Shown piece by piece: positions 8,566 to 16,866 of a stretch of DNA of 53,129 bases. The position numbers and the translations under genes are program-made. How positions within the stretch are numbered: the first letter of the stretch is position 1; every line of letters starts with the position of its first letter. The DNA is from Deltaproteobacteria bacterium (GTDB lineage: Bacteria; Myxococcota_A; Polyangia; JAAYKL01): assembly GCA_016937015.1 (NCBI GenBank), contig JAFGWT010000052.1:1-53129 (forward strand), read 5' to 3'. The notes beneath the pieces were generated by a model. The model saw nothing but the letters and a program-made list of their open reading frames with translations. It was not told the origin of the DNA and ran no database searches.

Positions 8566-10458
8566 ATGACAGAACACATCCCAGGGACAATTGAAAATCC
8601 GTTTAAAGATGACATGACCGGTCGTGTCCTGCTGGGTCGATATCGAATTGTCCGCAAACTGGCTGCCGGAGGTATGGGGATAGTCTACCTGGCACGCACC
8701 GAAGGTGCACGGGGTTTTGTAAAACCTGTGGTTGTAAAACTCATCCTTCCCAGTTTTTCTTCGGATGAATCCTTTCTAAAAATGTTCGTTCGAGAAGCGC
8801 AAATACTCTCCAAACTCAACGATCCGGGCATTGTGAGCGTCATTGATTTTGAACAGGAAAAAAATTTTTACATCATGGTGCTGGAATACGTACATGGATT
8901 TCAGCTCCGTGAATGGGTAAAATACAGGGAACATAAACGAAAGCCTCTGCCAACAGATGTAGTGATTCAAATCATCCTGAAGGTGCTTGAACCGCTTCAC
9001 CACGCCCACACCGTGAAAAACGAAGATGGTCACCTCCTGGGGGTGGTGCACCAGGATATCTCACCATCAAATATTCTCATCAACACAGATGGACGCGTCA
9101 AACTGGTAGACTTTGGCATCGCCCGCGTTGTCGAAGGATCAGAGGACGGCGCCACTACCGCCGGGAAAGGCGGGTTTCAGGGCAAGCTATCTTATGCGGC
9201 ACCAGAACGGTTTTCGGGAAAACCCGCCACCATCAAATGCGATCTGTATTCAGTGGGAGTTGTGTTGCACCAGCTGCTGGTCGGGCGCAATGAGTTTTTT
9301 GCCAAAAGTCATGCCAATACAATCGCGCAGGTGCTACATCATCGTCCCAGTTCGGTCACCCTTCGCAGAAAGGACGCCCCGCCGGAACTTGATGCAGTCA
9401 TCCAAAAAGCACTCGCTAAGGATCCGGACTTTCGATTTGAAACTGCGCTCGAATTCTCCGATGCGCTGCGGCCTTTTCTTAAAACGGACAGCCGTGTGGT
9501 TGACGAGAAAATATCCGAAATGGTCGCCGTTGATTTCGCTGATGACATGGCAACGTTTCTGGGCGTCGAACCTTTAGGCTTGCGGGAAAAAGCCTGGAGA
9601 AAGCCCTCCTTTGCACCACCGCCATCAACTGATGAGCCCGAAAACACAAGACGGATAACCGGTCGAGAGATGGAAGAACTACTCGATCCCCATTCACCTT
9701 ATGGCGCAGATGTCGGCGCAAATTATACACCCGAAGCCACCGTATCCCTAAAGCCCCCGGTGCATTCACCGGAATTGGAACTGGGCAATTTTACGACGCA
9801 TTCAACGCAGGATATCCCATCTGAAAACATCACGCTGAACAATACGCCCAGGATGGTATCGGTCAAAGGGCTTGCTGCTATCATCATCACTGTTCTGTTG
9901 GCAGCGGGAGCTGTTATCTACGTGCTGACCCGCAATGCCTCAAAGGAACAGAAAAAAATTGTTCTCGTTCAAAGCCCGCTTGCTGACGATGAAACCGCTG
10001 CGCAACCCACGAACACTTCAAAGGAAGATGATTCAGCCGATACTGGTACCGAGGTGTCGCCGCCTCAACTGGCGGATGATGCCGACAACACCGCGATGCA
10101 AAGTGACGTAAAAATACCCCATCCATCCGAAAAGCAGCAAGCCGGCAAACGCTCTCGGACCAAAGAATTGACCGAGGAGCAAAAGCGACTCATAAAACTG
10201 ACCAGCGCATTTAAAGGTCAAAAAGGACGCGTGAAAAACTGCTTCACCACCCATTCCGATGAACTGGCCAACATCAACCAGATTTCATTTATTTTTACTG
10301 TGAATGCCAGCGGTTCTGTACAAAAGGTTGACTTGCAGCCTGCATCCATCAACGGTACGCCCCTAGGGGGATGCGTTCGCAAAGTCGCCACGTCCACGCA
10401 GTTCCCCCCCCAGCCTGGCGCCATCACATTCACCATTCCGGTACGTGTCCGACTTTAA
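8566..10458 (+). CDS. transmembrane Ser/Thr protein kinase with AgmX/PglI-type C-terminal domain
   Basis: 630 residues. The kinase domain covers about 25-300: glycine loop LAAGGMGIV, catalytic K58 in VVVK, catalytic loop HQDISPSN (162-169) and DFG 182-184, with YAAPERF ending the activation segment. The usual HRD arginine is Gln163, making it a non-RD kinase, although the catalytic Asp164 and Asn169 remain. A linker leads to one membrane segment (about 427-447, KGLAAIIITVLLAAGAVIYV). The outer part has a charged linker and, at about 535-630, an AgmX/PglI-type domain with Cys in VKNCF and GGCVRK and ending in a strand-rich tail. Topology is kinase inside, tail in the periplasm. It is the third gene of the barrel-FecR-kinase unit, five bases after FecR. 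The substrate may be the nearby FHA protein's ligand; this is inferred. Confidence 0.88.
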   Translation: MTEHIPGTIENPFKDDMTGRVLLGRYRIVRKLAAGGMGIVYLARTEGARGFVKPVVVKLILPSFSSDESFLKMFVREAQILSKLNDPGIVSVIDFEQEKNFYIMVLEYVHGFQLREWVKYREHKRKPLPTDVVIQIILKVLEPLHHAHTVKNEDGHLLGVVHQDISPSNILINTDGRVKLVDFGIARVVEGSEDGATTAGKGGFQGKLSYAAPERFSGKPATIKCDLYSVGVVLHQLLVGRNEFFAKSHANTIAQVLHHRPSSVTLRRKDAPPELDAVIQKALAKDPDFRFETALEFSDALRPFLKTDSRVVDEKISEMVAVDFADDMATFLGVEPLGLREKAWRKPSFAPPPSTDEPENTRRITGREMEELLDPHSPYGADVGANYTPEATVSLKPPVHSPELELGNFTTHSTQDIPSENITLNNTPRMVSVKGLAAIIITVLLAAGAVIYVLTRNASKEQKKIVLVQSPLADDETAAQPTNTSKEDDSADTGTEVSPPQLADDADNTAMQSDVKIPHPSEKQQAGKRSRTKELTEEQKRLIKLTSAFKGQKGRVKNCFTTHSDELANINQISFIFTVNASGSVQKVDLQPASINGTPLGGCVRKVATSTQFPPQPGAITFTIPVRVRL

Positions 10459-10803
10459 AGATCCGTCCCGCTACAGTAGTAATGCTCGACACTGCCAGTA
10501 TTGTATGAGCGGCCTCGCTGGACCGATTCGGATTGTTCCTGATTGTGTTTACAGACAGCCCATGAAAGTAATCGGTCTAAGTTTCAGGTGAACGTACGCA
10601 GTTCACAACCAGCAGGATGATGGCGGCCCTAAGACGAGACGGCAAGTATAGCAACATCTCATTACCTGCCTGATATTAGACCTAAACAGTGTAAAGCTGT
10701 TGAAATCCGTCAGCCCGGAAAGTTCGATGTTTCGGCAGGACGATGAACACGTATTCAATCATCTGGCGCGTTTAGGTCGAGACAATATGGGTTTGGTATT
10801 CCC
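10459..10803. other. 345-base convergent spacer without a recognised gene
   Basis: This lies between the kinase gene (+) and clpA (-). I found no open frame with a plausible start, no strong terminator hairpin with a U-tract on either strand, and no RNA motif. Base composition is ordinary. Confidence 0.5.
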
Positions 10804-13047
10804 TTACTCAACTGCGATGTCGCCATCCTTGGCGGCGATAACGGCTGTGCCGCCTTTTTGCAAATCACCAAACAGAATGCGGGCAGCAAGTGGACGTCGA
10901 ATCTTTTTTTCAATAAGCCGCTTCATGGGCCGGGCGCCAAACAGGTCGTCGAAACCTTTGTCGGCGAGCAGTTCCAACGCATCATCAGTGACTTCGAGCA
11001 CCACTTTCTGCTCGGTAATCTGCTGTTGCAGCTGATTGATAAACTTCGTGGCGATTTGAACCGCAGTGGCCTTTTGCAGGCGATCGAACTTCACAATTTC
11101 GGTCAGACGATTTCGAAATTCCGGGCTGAACAGCCGCTCAATCTCCTTGTCCGCATTGAATACGCCCGAATCCCCAAAGCCGATAGTTGCCTTTGACCCA
11201 TCGCGACTGCCCGCATTGGATGTCATAATTAAAATCACGTTCTGAAAGTGGGATTTCCGGCCGTTATTGTCGGTCAGCTGTCCATAATCCATCACCTGCA
11301 GCAAAATATCAAAAATATCCTTATGGGCCTTTTCAATCTCATCCAGCAGCAGCACCGCATGGGGTGTTTTGCGAATGGCATCCGTCAGCAGTCCTCCCTG
11401 CTCATACCCCACGTATCCAGGAGGCGATCCGATTAGCCGCGACACTGTATGCTTCTCCATATACTCGCTCATATCAAACCGAATAAACTGAATCGATAAC
11501 TGCTCCGCCAGTTGCCTGGCCAACTCGGTTTTCCCAACGCCAGTGGGGCCGACAAAAAGAAATGATCCAACCGGCGCACCGGGTTCACCCACACCGGCAC
11601 GCGACAGTTTGATGGCTTCAACCACGGCACTCACAGCCGTATTCTGGCCAAATACCTGCTTTTCAATATTCCGCTCGAGATGCTTGAGAACCGCGCGATC
11701 ATCCTCTCCCGCTTCAAGGTCCGGAATGCGGGCCACTTTTGATACAACCTCACGAATGTCAGTCACATCCAGCGTATCCTTTTTGTTCTCAGCTTTGGCC
11801 ATTCGATTCCTCGCGCCGGTCTCGTCAACCAAATCGATGGCCTTGTCGGGCATAAACCGATTCTGGATATACTTCTCGGCGAGATCGCACGCGGCTTTCA
11901 GTGCAGCATCCGTGTAGCCGGCCCCGTGAAACGATTCGTATTCAGCCTTCAGTCCCATTAGAACTTCATACGTTTGCTCCAATGTGGTGGGTTCAATGTC
12001 AATTTTTTGAAACCGTCGCAGGAGCGCCTTGTCGGTTTCGATGGATCGTTTGAAGTCATCGTAGGTAGTTGTTCCAATACATCTAATACGCCCGGAGGCC
12101 AGAGCTGGTTTGAGCAGATTGGACACATCCACCGCAGACCCTGAGACCGCGCCGGCACCTGAAATCAGATGAATTTCGTCGATAAACAGAATCGGATTGT
12201 CAATTTTTTCCAAAGCTGAAATCACAGACTTCAACCGTTCCTCCATCTGGCCCCGGTACTTGGTACCCGCCAGCAATGAACCGATTTCCATCAGATAAAT
12301 CTCAGAATTCCTTAAAATATCCGGAATTTCTCCGGCAGCAATTCGATTGGCCAGCCCATGCACCATCACAGTTTTCCCCACCCCAGGTTCCCCAAGTAAA
12401 ATTGGATTGTTCCGTGTCTTGCGACACAAAACCTGCATGGTGCGTTCGAGTTCCGCGTCCCTGCCAATCAGCGTTTGGGTTTTGCCTTCCCGAGCCAGCT
12501 GTGTCAGGTGAATGGTAAATTTGTCAAGGGGGCTCTCTTTTTCTTCGCGACGCCGATTGTGTCCCTGCCGAAGTGGTTGAATCTCCCAGCCTGGCGCTTC
12601 AGATTCGTCATCCGCGTCGTCATTGGAAATGACCTCCAACAAATCCACCTGGCTCACTCCTTGCTTCTTCAGTAGACCCACCCCGAATGAGCGCTTTTCC
12701 TCCCAGAGAGCCACCAGCAAATCCGGTGTGCCAATTTCTGACCGGTAGCTGTATTTCACCTGCATCACAGCGCTCTCGAGCACCCGCTGAAAACCCATGG
12801 TTTGAATGGGCGATTCCTTGCGCTCCAACGCTTCGTCCGAAAGGACAGGAACCTCATTGTCAAGATACCAGTCCAATTCGCCCACCACCTTCTTTATATC
12901 CACATCCAAGTGATCCAGAATATCAATCACATCATGGTTATGTAACAGCGCATAAAGCAAATGTTCCGCTGTAATATACTCATGTCTGCGCCTGTACGCT
13001 TCGTCGATAGCCGCTTCAATAGTGTGTTTTATACTCTTTGTGGACAT
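10804..13047 (-). CDS. clpA: ATP-dependent Clp protease ATP-binding subunit ClpA
   Basis: 747 residues, the normal length for ClpA. The N-terminal Clp-N double repeat (1-140) binds substrates and ClpS. Two AAA+ modules follow: the first has Walker A GEPGVGKT (219-226) and FIDEIH; the second has GPTGVGKT near 500 and LLDEIEKAHKDIF. There is no long middle domain between them, which separates it from ClpB and ClpC. ATIGFG in the second module is the IGF-type loop that docks onto ClpP, so the protein should unfold substrates for ClpP, which is not encoded in the window. The start is one base after the clpS stop codon, so translation is probably coupled. Confidence 0.96.
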   Translation of the reverse strand: MSTKSIKHTIEAAIDEAYRRRHEYITAEHLLYALLHNHDVIDILDHLDVDIKKVVGELDWYLDNEVPVLSDEALERKESPIQTMGFQRVLESAVMQVKYSYRSEIGTPDLLVALWEEKRSFGVGLLKKQGVSQVDLLEVISNDDADDESEAPGWEIQPLRQGHNRRREEKESPLDKFTIHLTQLAREGKTQTLIGRDAELERTMQVLCRKTRNNPILLGEPGVGKTVMVHGLANRIAAGEIPDILRNSEIYLMEIGSLLAGTKYRGQMEERLKSVISALEKIDNPILFIDEIHLISGAGAVSGSAVDVSNLLKPALASGRIRCIGTTTYDDFKRSIETDKALLRRFQKIDIEPTTLEQTYEVLMGLKAEYESFHGAGYTDAALKAACDLAEKYIQNRFMPDKAIDLVDETGARNRMAKAENKKDTLDVTDIREVVSKVARIPDLEAGEDDRAVLKHLERNIEKQVFGQNTAVSAVVEAIKLSRAGVGEPGAPVGSFLFVGPTGVGKTELARQLAEQLSIQFIRFDMSEYMEKHTVSRLIGSPPGYVGYEQGGLLTDAIRKTPHAVLLLDEIEKAHKDIFDILLQVMDYGQLTDNNGRKSHFQNVILIMTSNAGSRDGSKATIGFGDSGVFNADKEIERLFSPEFRNRLTEIVKFDRLQKATAVQIATKFINQLQQQITEQKVVLEVTDDALELLADKGFDDLFGARPMKRLIEKKIRRPLAARILFGDLQKGGTAVIAAKDGDIAVE

Positions 13048-13048
13048 T

Positions 13049-13366
13049 TCAGGACTCCGACCTCAAGGTACACCGCAATGGATACCCCTCATTTCTTGCC
13101 CGCGTCATCGTCTGCATGGCTTTGGTTTCTGCAATCTCGTACCAGTAAACCCCTGCTGTTGCCTCACCTTTCTGGTGTATATCCAACATCAGTTTTTCTG
13201 CGGAAGCGTCGGTGTGACCAAAAACCTCCTTGAGCACCGCCACAACAAATTCCATCGTTGTGTAGTGGTCATTGTGCATAATCACCTTGTATTTACCCGG
13301 CCTTTCATCATCGATGTCATCTGCTTCGAGTATATCGCCTTCATACTGCTGCTGTCTGTCGCTCAT
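13049..13366 (-). CDS. clpS: ATP-dependent Clp protease adaptor ClpS
   Basis: 105 residues. The core has YKVIMHNDHYTTMEFVV, whose NDHYTTM element is the N-degron-binding pocket of ClpS, and ends with HQKGEATAGVYWYEIAETK, the face that contacts ClpA. The protein delivers N-end-rule substrates to ClpA. A disordered acidic N-terminal tail (MSDRQQQYEGDILEAD) precedes the fold, as in other ClpS proteins. A longer frame starts at 13429, but the ATG at 13366 is preceded by GGAGACAGAGG and matches the usual length. It is the first gene of a clpS-clpA operon with a single base between the genes. Confidence 0.95.
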   Translation of the reverse strand: MSDRQQQYEGDILEADDIDDERPGKYKVIMHNDHYTTMEFVVAVLKEVFGHTDASAEKLMLDIHQKGEATAGVYWYEIAETKAMQTMTRARNEGYPLRCTLRSES

Positions 13367-13611
13367 CTGCCTCTGTCTCCAAACATCGTTCAGTTTGATA
13401 TTTAATACATGAAACCGTTTTTGCATCACTATTTACAAAAATAGAATGATTAATTTATCCAAATAAAACTGACGCTCAGCGAGTCATGGAAAGTGTCGCC
13501 AAATCCGTTGACGTAAGGCCCTGAAGATGCACCTGAATCGAAATAAAGCCACTGTTGCCAGCGTTTCGAAAATATGGTTAATTGGCCACAATCGAAATTT
13601 AAAAAATCAAA

Positions 13612-14847
13612 ATGCGAAACTTATACTTTTTTTTCAGCTTTCTTGTCGCGATTACCCTTGTCATCTCCAGAGCGGTCTGTGCCGAAGAACATGTGATTGA
13701 GTCAGGCGACACCTTGGCGGAGATCGCCCGCCACTACGCTGTTAGTCGAAATGACCTGAAAAAAATCAACGGTATCAAGGACGAAACCCGGCTTCAGTTG
13801 GGCGAGATTCTTATCATTCCCGAAAAGCTTCTGGGGAATGCCAGGCGGCGACACGAAGTAAGGAAAGGCGATACCTTGGCTGGCATCGCCAAAAAATATG
13901 GTATCGACCACCAGTCTCTGCGCGAACTGAACCGAATCGGCAAAAACGAAATCCTCAAACCGAGACGAGTGCTCGCCATCCCCAATCCCCCTGGCGATAC
14001 CGGACCGACGTTCGACGACAGAGGACAATCCACCGACAAAGACTTACCCAGGAGAATCAAATGGGCGGGTGGTGTCCCCGGCCTCGTGGTTAGTGGACGC
14101 CACGACGAGAAAGGCATTCTTCACACTGTAATAAAGGGCCAAACCCTTTCCATGCTGGCGAGGGCTTACCTGGTTAGCGAGAGCCAAATCTCCCGGGCCA
14201 ACGGACTGGGAAAAAGGAAGCGGTTGCAAGAGGGAGAGGAACTGCTTATTCCCGGCGCCAAACATCCTGTACCGGTGCGAACTGCCGAATACAAGCCCCA
14301 CAGTGTGCCATTCATCCGCATCAAGGAAACCAAACGTCTCAAAATCAAACTCATTCGCAATAACGGTGCTGTCCGCCCCCAGGGACGACGGGCCCTAGCG
14401 GCACTGTCAAATTACACTCGCGTTAGGATGCACCACCGCCTCGCAGAGCTGATGCAGCGAATCGCAGAGCGCTTTCCCGGAAACGAAATCGTCATATACT
14501 CCGGTTACCGCGCGCCTGTTCGCGGCAAAAAGAAACAGTCCATGCACGCCAAAGGACGGGCGTTGGATTTCAAAGTCAATGGGGTATCCAACGAGCTACT
14601 CTATGAGTTTATCTCAGCCCTCGAAAACGTCGGAGCCGGGTACTACCCCAATTCACTGCACGTGCACATCGATACACGGGACAAAAAATACCTGTGGACC
14701 GATGTCTCCGGTCGGGGAGAAAAGGCCAATTATGTGGAACCGGGCGAAACCGGCCACTTCTCCTCCATCGCAGATCGGATTACCGATGAAGGCGAAGTCA
14801 TCGACACCGCTCTGGTCACCGAAGGGGATGAACCGGGAATGGAGTAA
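13612..14847 (+). CDS. exported peptidoglycan hydrolase with three LysM modules and an M15/DUF882-like peptidase domain
   Basis: 411 residues. A signal peptide (1-24, ending AVCA) is followed by three LysM modules at about 27-70, 81-124 and 171-214, which bind N-acetylglucosamine chains. The C-terminal domain (about 255-375) has SGYR (297-300), SMHAKGRALDF with H312 and D319, and HVHID with H352; these are the zinc-ligand positions of the M15 / DUF882 (YcbK-like) peptidase group. The likely job is cutting peptide cross-links of peptidoglycan in the periplasm or during predation or remodelling. It starts at ATG 13612 with no Shine-Dalgarno sequence. The next gene, 40 bases on, is another predicted wall hydrolase, so they are probably co-transcribed. 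Confidence 0.85.
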   Translation: MRNLYFFFSFLVAITLVISRAVCAEEHVIESGDTLAEIARHYAVSRNDLKKINGIKDETRLQLGEILIIPEKLLGNARRRHEVRKGDTLAGIAKKYGIDHQSLRELNRIGKNEILKPRRVLAIPNPPGDTGPTFDDRGQSTDKDLPRRIKWAGGVPGLVVSGRHDEKGILHTVIKGQTLSMLARAYLVSESQISRANGLGKRKRLQEGEELLIPGAKHPVPVRTAEYKPHSVPFIRIKETKRLKIKLIRNNGAVRPQGRRALAALSNYTRVRMHHRLAELMQRIAERFPGNEIVIYSGYRAPVRGKKKQSMHAKGRALDFKVNGVSNELLYEFISALENVGAGYYPNSLHVHIDTRDKKYLWTDVSGRGEKANYVEPGETGHFSSIADRITDEGEVIDTALVTEGDEPGME

Positions 14848-14887
14848 TTATTCAAAACTTTTCTCTTCACCGCACGTCTAAAAAACT

Positions 14888-15583
14888 ATGAACCGGTGTC
14901 GCAATTATCTCGTCGCCATTTTAATTATCCTCTTCACCCTGGTTGCATCGTTTTCCACGACTGCGCAGCGTTCGATCACCGCCAATCAACGAATCCTCGA
15001 CGTCCTGCGCGACATCGAATCTTCGCTGACAGATACGAAGTACTCTCATGTCACCCGCATCAACCGTCGCACCGGGAAGTTCCATTTCGACTGCTCCGGT
15101 ATGGCCGTTTGGGTTTTGAAACGTTCCGCCCCAGCCGCATTGGAAGCCCTTGGTCGCCCGAACGACAGACGCCCCCTGGCGGTTCATTTCTACCGTAAAA
15201 TCGCCAGTATACCCAAAGGCGAGAAAAGGGGGGCATGGTATCATGTTCCATCCGCAGCTCACATTAAACCAGGTGACATAATCGCCTGGCAGCGCCCCAA
15301 ATGGTTTCCTTCCAACAGCACCGGACATGTGGCATTCGCTGTTGGTCTCCCACAATCCAGTCAGGGCGAGGTTCAAGGGATTCTTATTCGCATTGCAGAC
15401 GCCAGCAAATTCCAACACGAAGATGATTCCCGAAGTAATGATACCACTGGTTACGGCACCGGTGTCCTATTGCTCCCCACTGACCGCAACGCGCAGCCAC
15501 TGGGTTATGGTTGGATAGGCAGTGAGACGCCGGCAGACTGGATTATCCCCTGTGATCTCGTTATCGGTCGGGCACTCCGGTAG
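14888..15583 (+). CDS. exported NlpC/P60-like cysteine hydrolase
   Basis: 231 residues. A hydrophobic N-terminal segment (about 8-26) ends near TTAQ, a likely signal-peptidase site. The catalytic cysteine is C69 in HFDCSGMAVW, and H147 in STGHVAFAVG is the matching histidine, as in NlpC/P60 (C40) peptidases that cut peptidoglycan stem peptides. The region between them, with KPGDIIAW just before the histidine strand, fits the family. It is more divergent than housekeeping NlpC enzymes, so an amidase of the wider papain-like group remains possible. It follows the LysM/M15-like gene by 40 bases and faces the next gene tail to tail. Confidence 0.75.
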   Translation: MNRCRNYLVAILIILFTLVASFSTTAQRSITANQRILDVLRDIESSLTDTKYSHVTRINRRTGKFHFDCSGMAVWVLKRSAPAALEALGRPNDRRPLAVHFYRKIASIPKGEKRGAWYHVPSAAHIKPGDIIAWQRPKWFPSNSTGHVAFAVGLPQSSQGEVQGILIRIADASKFQHEDDSRSNDTTGYGTGVLLLPTDRNAQPLGYGWIGSETPADWIIPCDLVIGRALR

Positions 15584-15598
15584 AAATCGCCGATAACG
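15559..15598. terminator. inverted repeat over the stop codon, possible bidirectional terminator
   Basis: CGTTATCGG (15559-15567) and CCGATAACG (15590-15598) are exact complements across a 22-base loop that contains the TAG stop. It lies where the NlpC-like gene meets the convergent barrel gene. There is no U-tract on either strand, so termination is only suggested. Confidence 0.35.
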
Positions 15599-15637
15599 TC
15601 TCACTCGAAATTCAATTTGACAGGTAGCGCAACAAAT

Positions 15638-16852
15638 TTAGTTGGCGAACAAGTTTTTACTGAATCCGGCATACCAGTAGAACTGGAGTTGTGTCGCCGG
15701 TATGATTTTCTCGTGGTAGGTAATGTACGGCTCAGAGAAAAGCGTTGCGAGAATCCCTGCGCCATAAAATATCTCAATGCTTTTTTTGGGCATGGGGACT
15801 CGGAAGGTTGTTTCTCCCCCGAACGAAAAATCCGAGTAATACTGGTTCAGAGTTTCGTTAAGGACGGTATCCGAGCGCGCCCAGTTGTAATCATATTGCA
15901 CAACAGGTGCGATTGAAATAACGGTTGCTCCAATATACATGGGAAATTGCAAAAGCAAGGAAACCGGCACCTGATAAGCCACCATATCGCCCATCTGTCC
16001 CTTGTCATGACGTCTGGCAAGCCCACCGACCCGAAGAGCGGGTGCAAAATGCTTATGAAGAAAAACGGTCATCCCCAACATCACGCCATGTTGGGTCCTG
16101 CTGGCAGGATACGGATAGTTGCCAATGTAGCCAAACTCAAGCCATAATCGATGGGCAGTGCGATCGTAAACCGGCGGCACAAATTTTTCCACCACAACTA
16201 GCGGCGCATCGACCTCACTGGATTTCGATTGTGCGCGAATCGTCGACGCTGTTTTGAGTGATGGGTCATTGGCGTGTCTGGACACCTGCGGCAACGCAAA
16301 AAGCAGCTCCCCATACACTGCCTCTTTAATTCCTGCAGCAATATTTTCGGCGTTTATATCATCGGAATCCGGCATATTACCATCCCGTACGATCGGTGCG
16401 CGCTCTTCACCTACCGGAATTGATGAAAGTGCCAGACTATGTGTCTCCATTACAAACACACGGCATCCCCTGTCCTCTGCACATTGCCAGTTAAACACGG
16501 CAAGTATGCCCGGAATCTCCAGGGACTTGTCAAGAGAATATGTCGCCCATGCATCCTGATCCAGCGGCGGCTTTTCAAGTGCATCCAGTCTAATCTGGAC
16601 ACCGATCTTCTCCAATTCAGGCGCAAGAATCTTTGTGACATCATTTACGGTGGGTACGGTCGGGCCATTATCGCCAGTACTGACCAAAAGAATGCTAACA
16701 GTGTCAAACGAATTCGAATCCGTTTGGACATCAGCCGCAATTGCTGATGCACCTTTGTCTTCTGCGGCAAACAAGCCGGGCGCGAAACACCACACCAATG
16801 CAGCGGACAAAAATCCGGCACTGAATAGTCGCGTTAATGTTCTATTTCTCAT
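15638..16852 (-). CDS. exported protein with predicted outer-membrane barrel domain, function unknown
   Basis: 404 residues. A signal peptide of about 29 residues (ending GLFAA) is followed by a globular N-terminal part of about 180 residues with VSILLVSTGDNG and a Cys pair in NWQCAEDRGCRV, and then by about 180 residues of alternating Tyr/Phe/Gly-rich strands ending in a terminal aromatic strand (WYAGFSKNLF), as in outer-membrane barrels. I recognise no family. It begins 14 bases after the PEGA-kinase gene on the same strand and is probably in its operon, so it may be an envelope partner of that kinase. The start at 16852 has only a weak GGCGA upstream. Confidence 0.6.
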   Translation of the reverse strand: MRNRTLTRLFSAGFLSAALVWCFAPGLFAAEDKGASAIAADVQTDSNSFDTVSILLVSTGDNGPTVPTVNDVTKILAPELEKIGVQIRLDALEKPPLDQDAWATYSLDKSLEIPGILAVFNWQCAEDRGCRVFVMETHSLALSSIPVGEERAPIVRDGNMPDSDDINAENIAAGIKEAVYGELLFALPQVSRHANDPSLKTASTIRAQSKSSEVDAPLVVVEKFVPPVYDRTAHRLWLEFGYIGNYPYPASRTQHGVMLGMTVFLHKHFAPALRVGGLARRHDKGQMGDMVAYQVPVSLLLQFPMYIGATVISIAPVVQYDYNWARSDTVLNETLNQYYSDFSFGGETTFRVPMPKKSIEIFYGAGILATLFSEPYITYHEKIIPATQLQFYWYAGFSKNLFAN

Positions 16853-16866
16853 CGAAATGTCATCGC

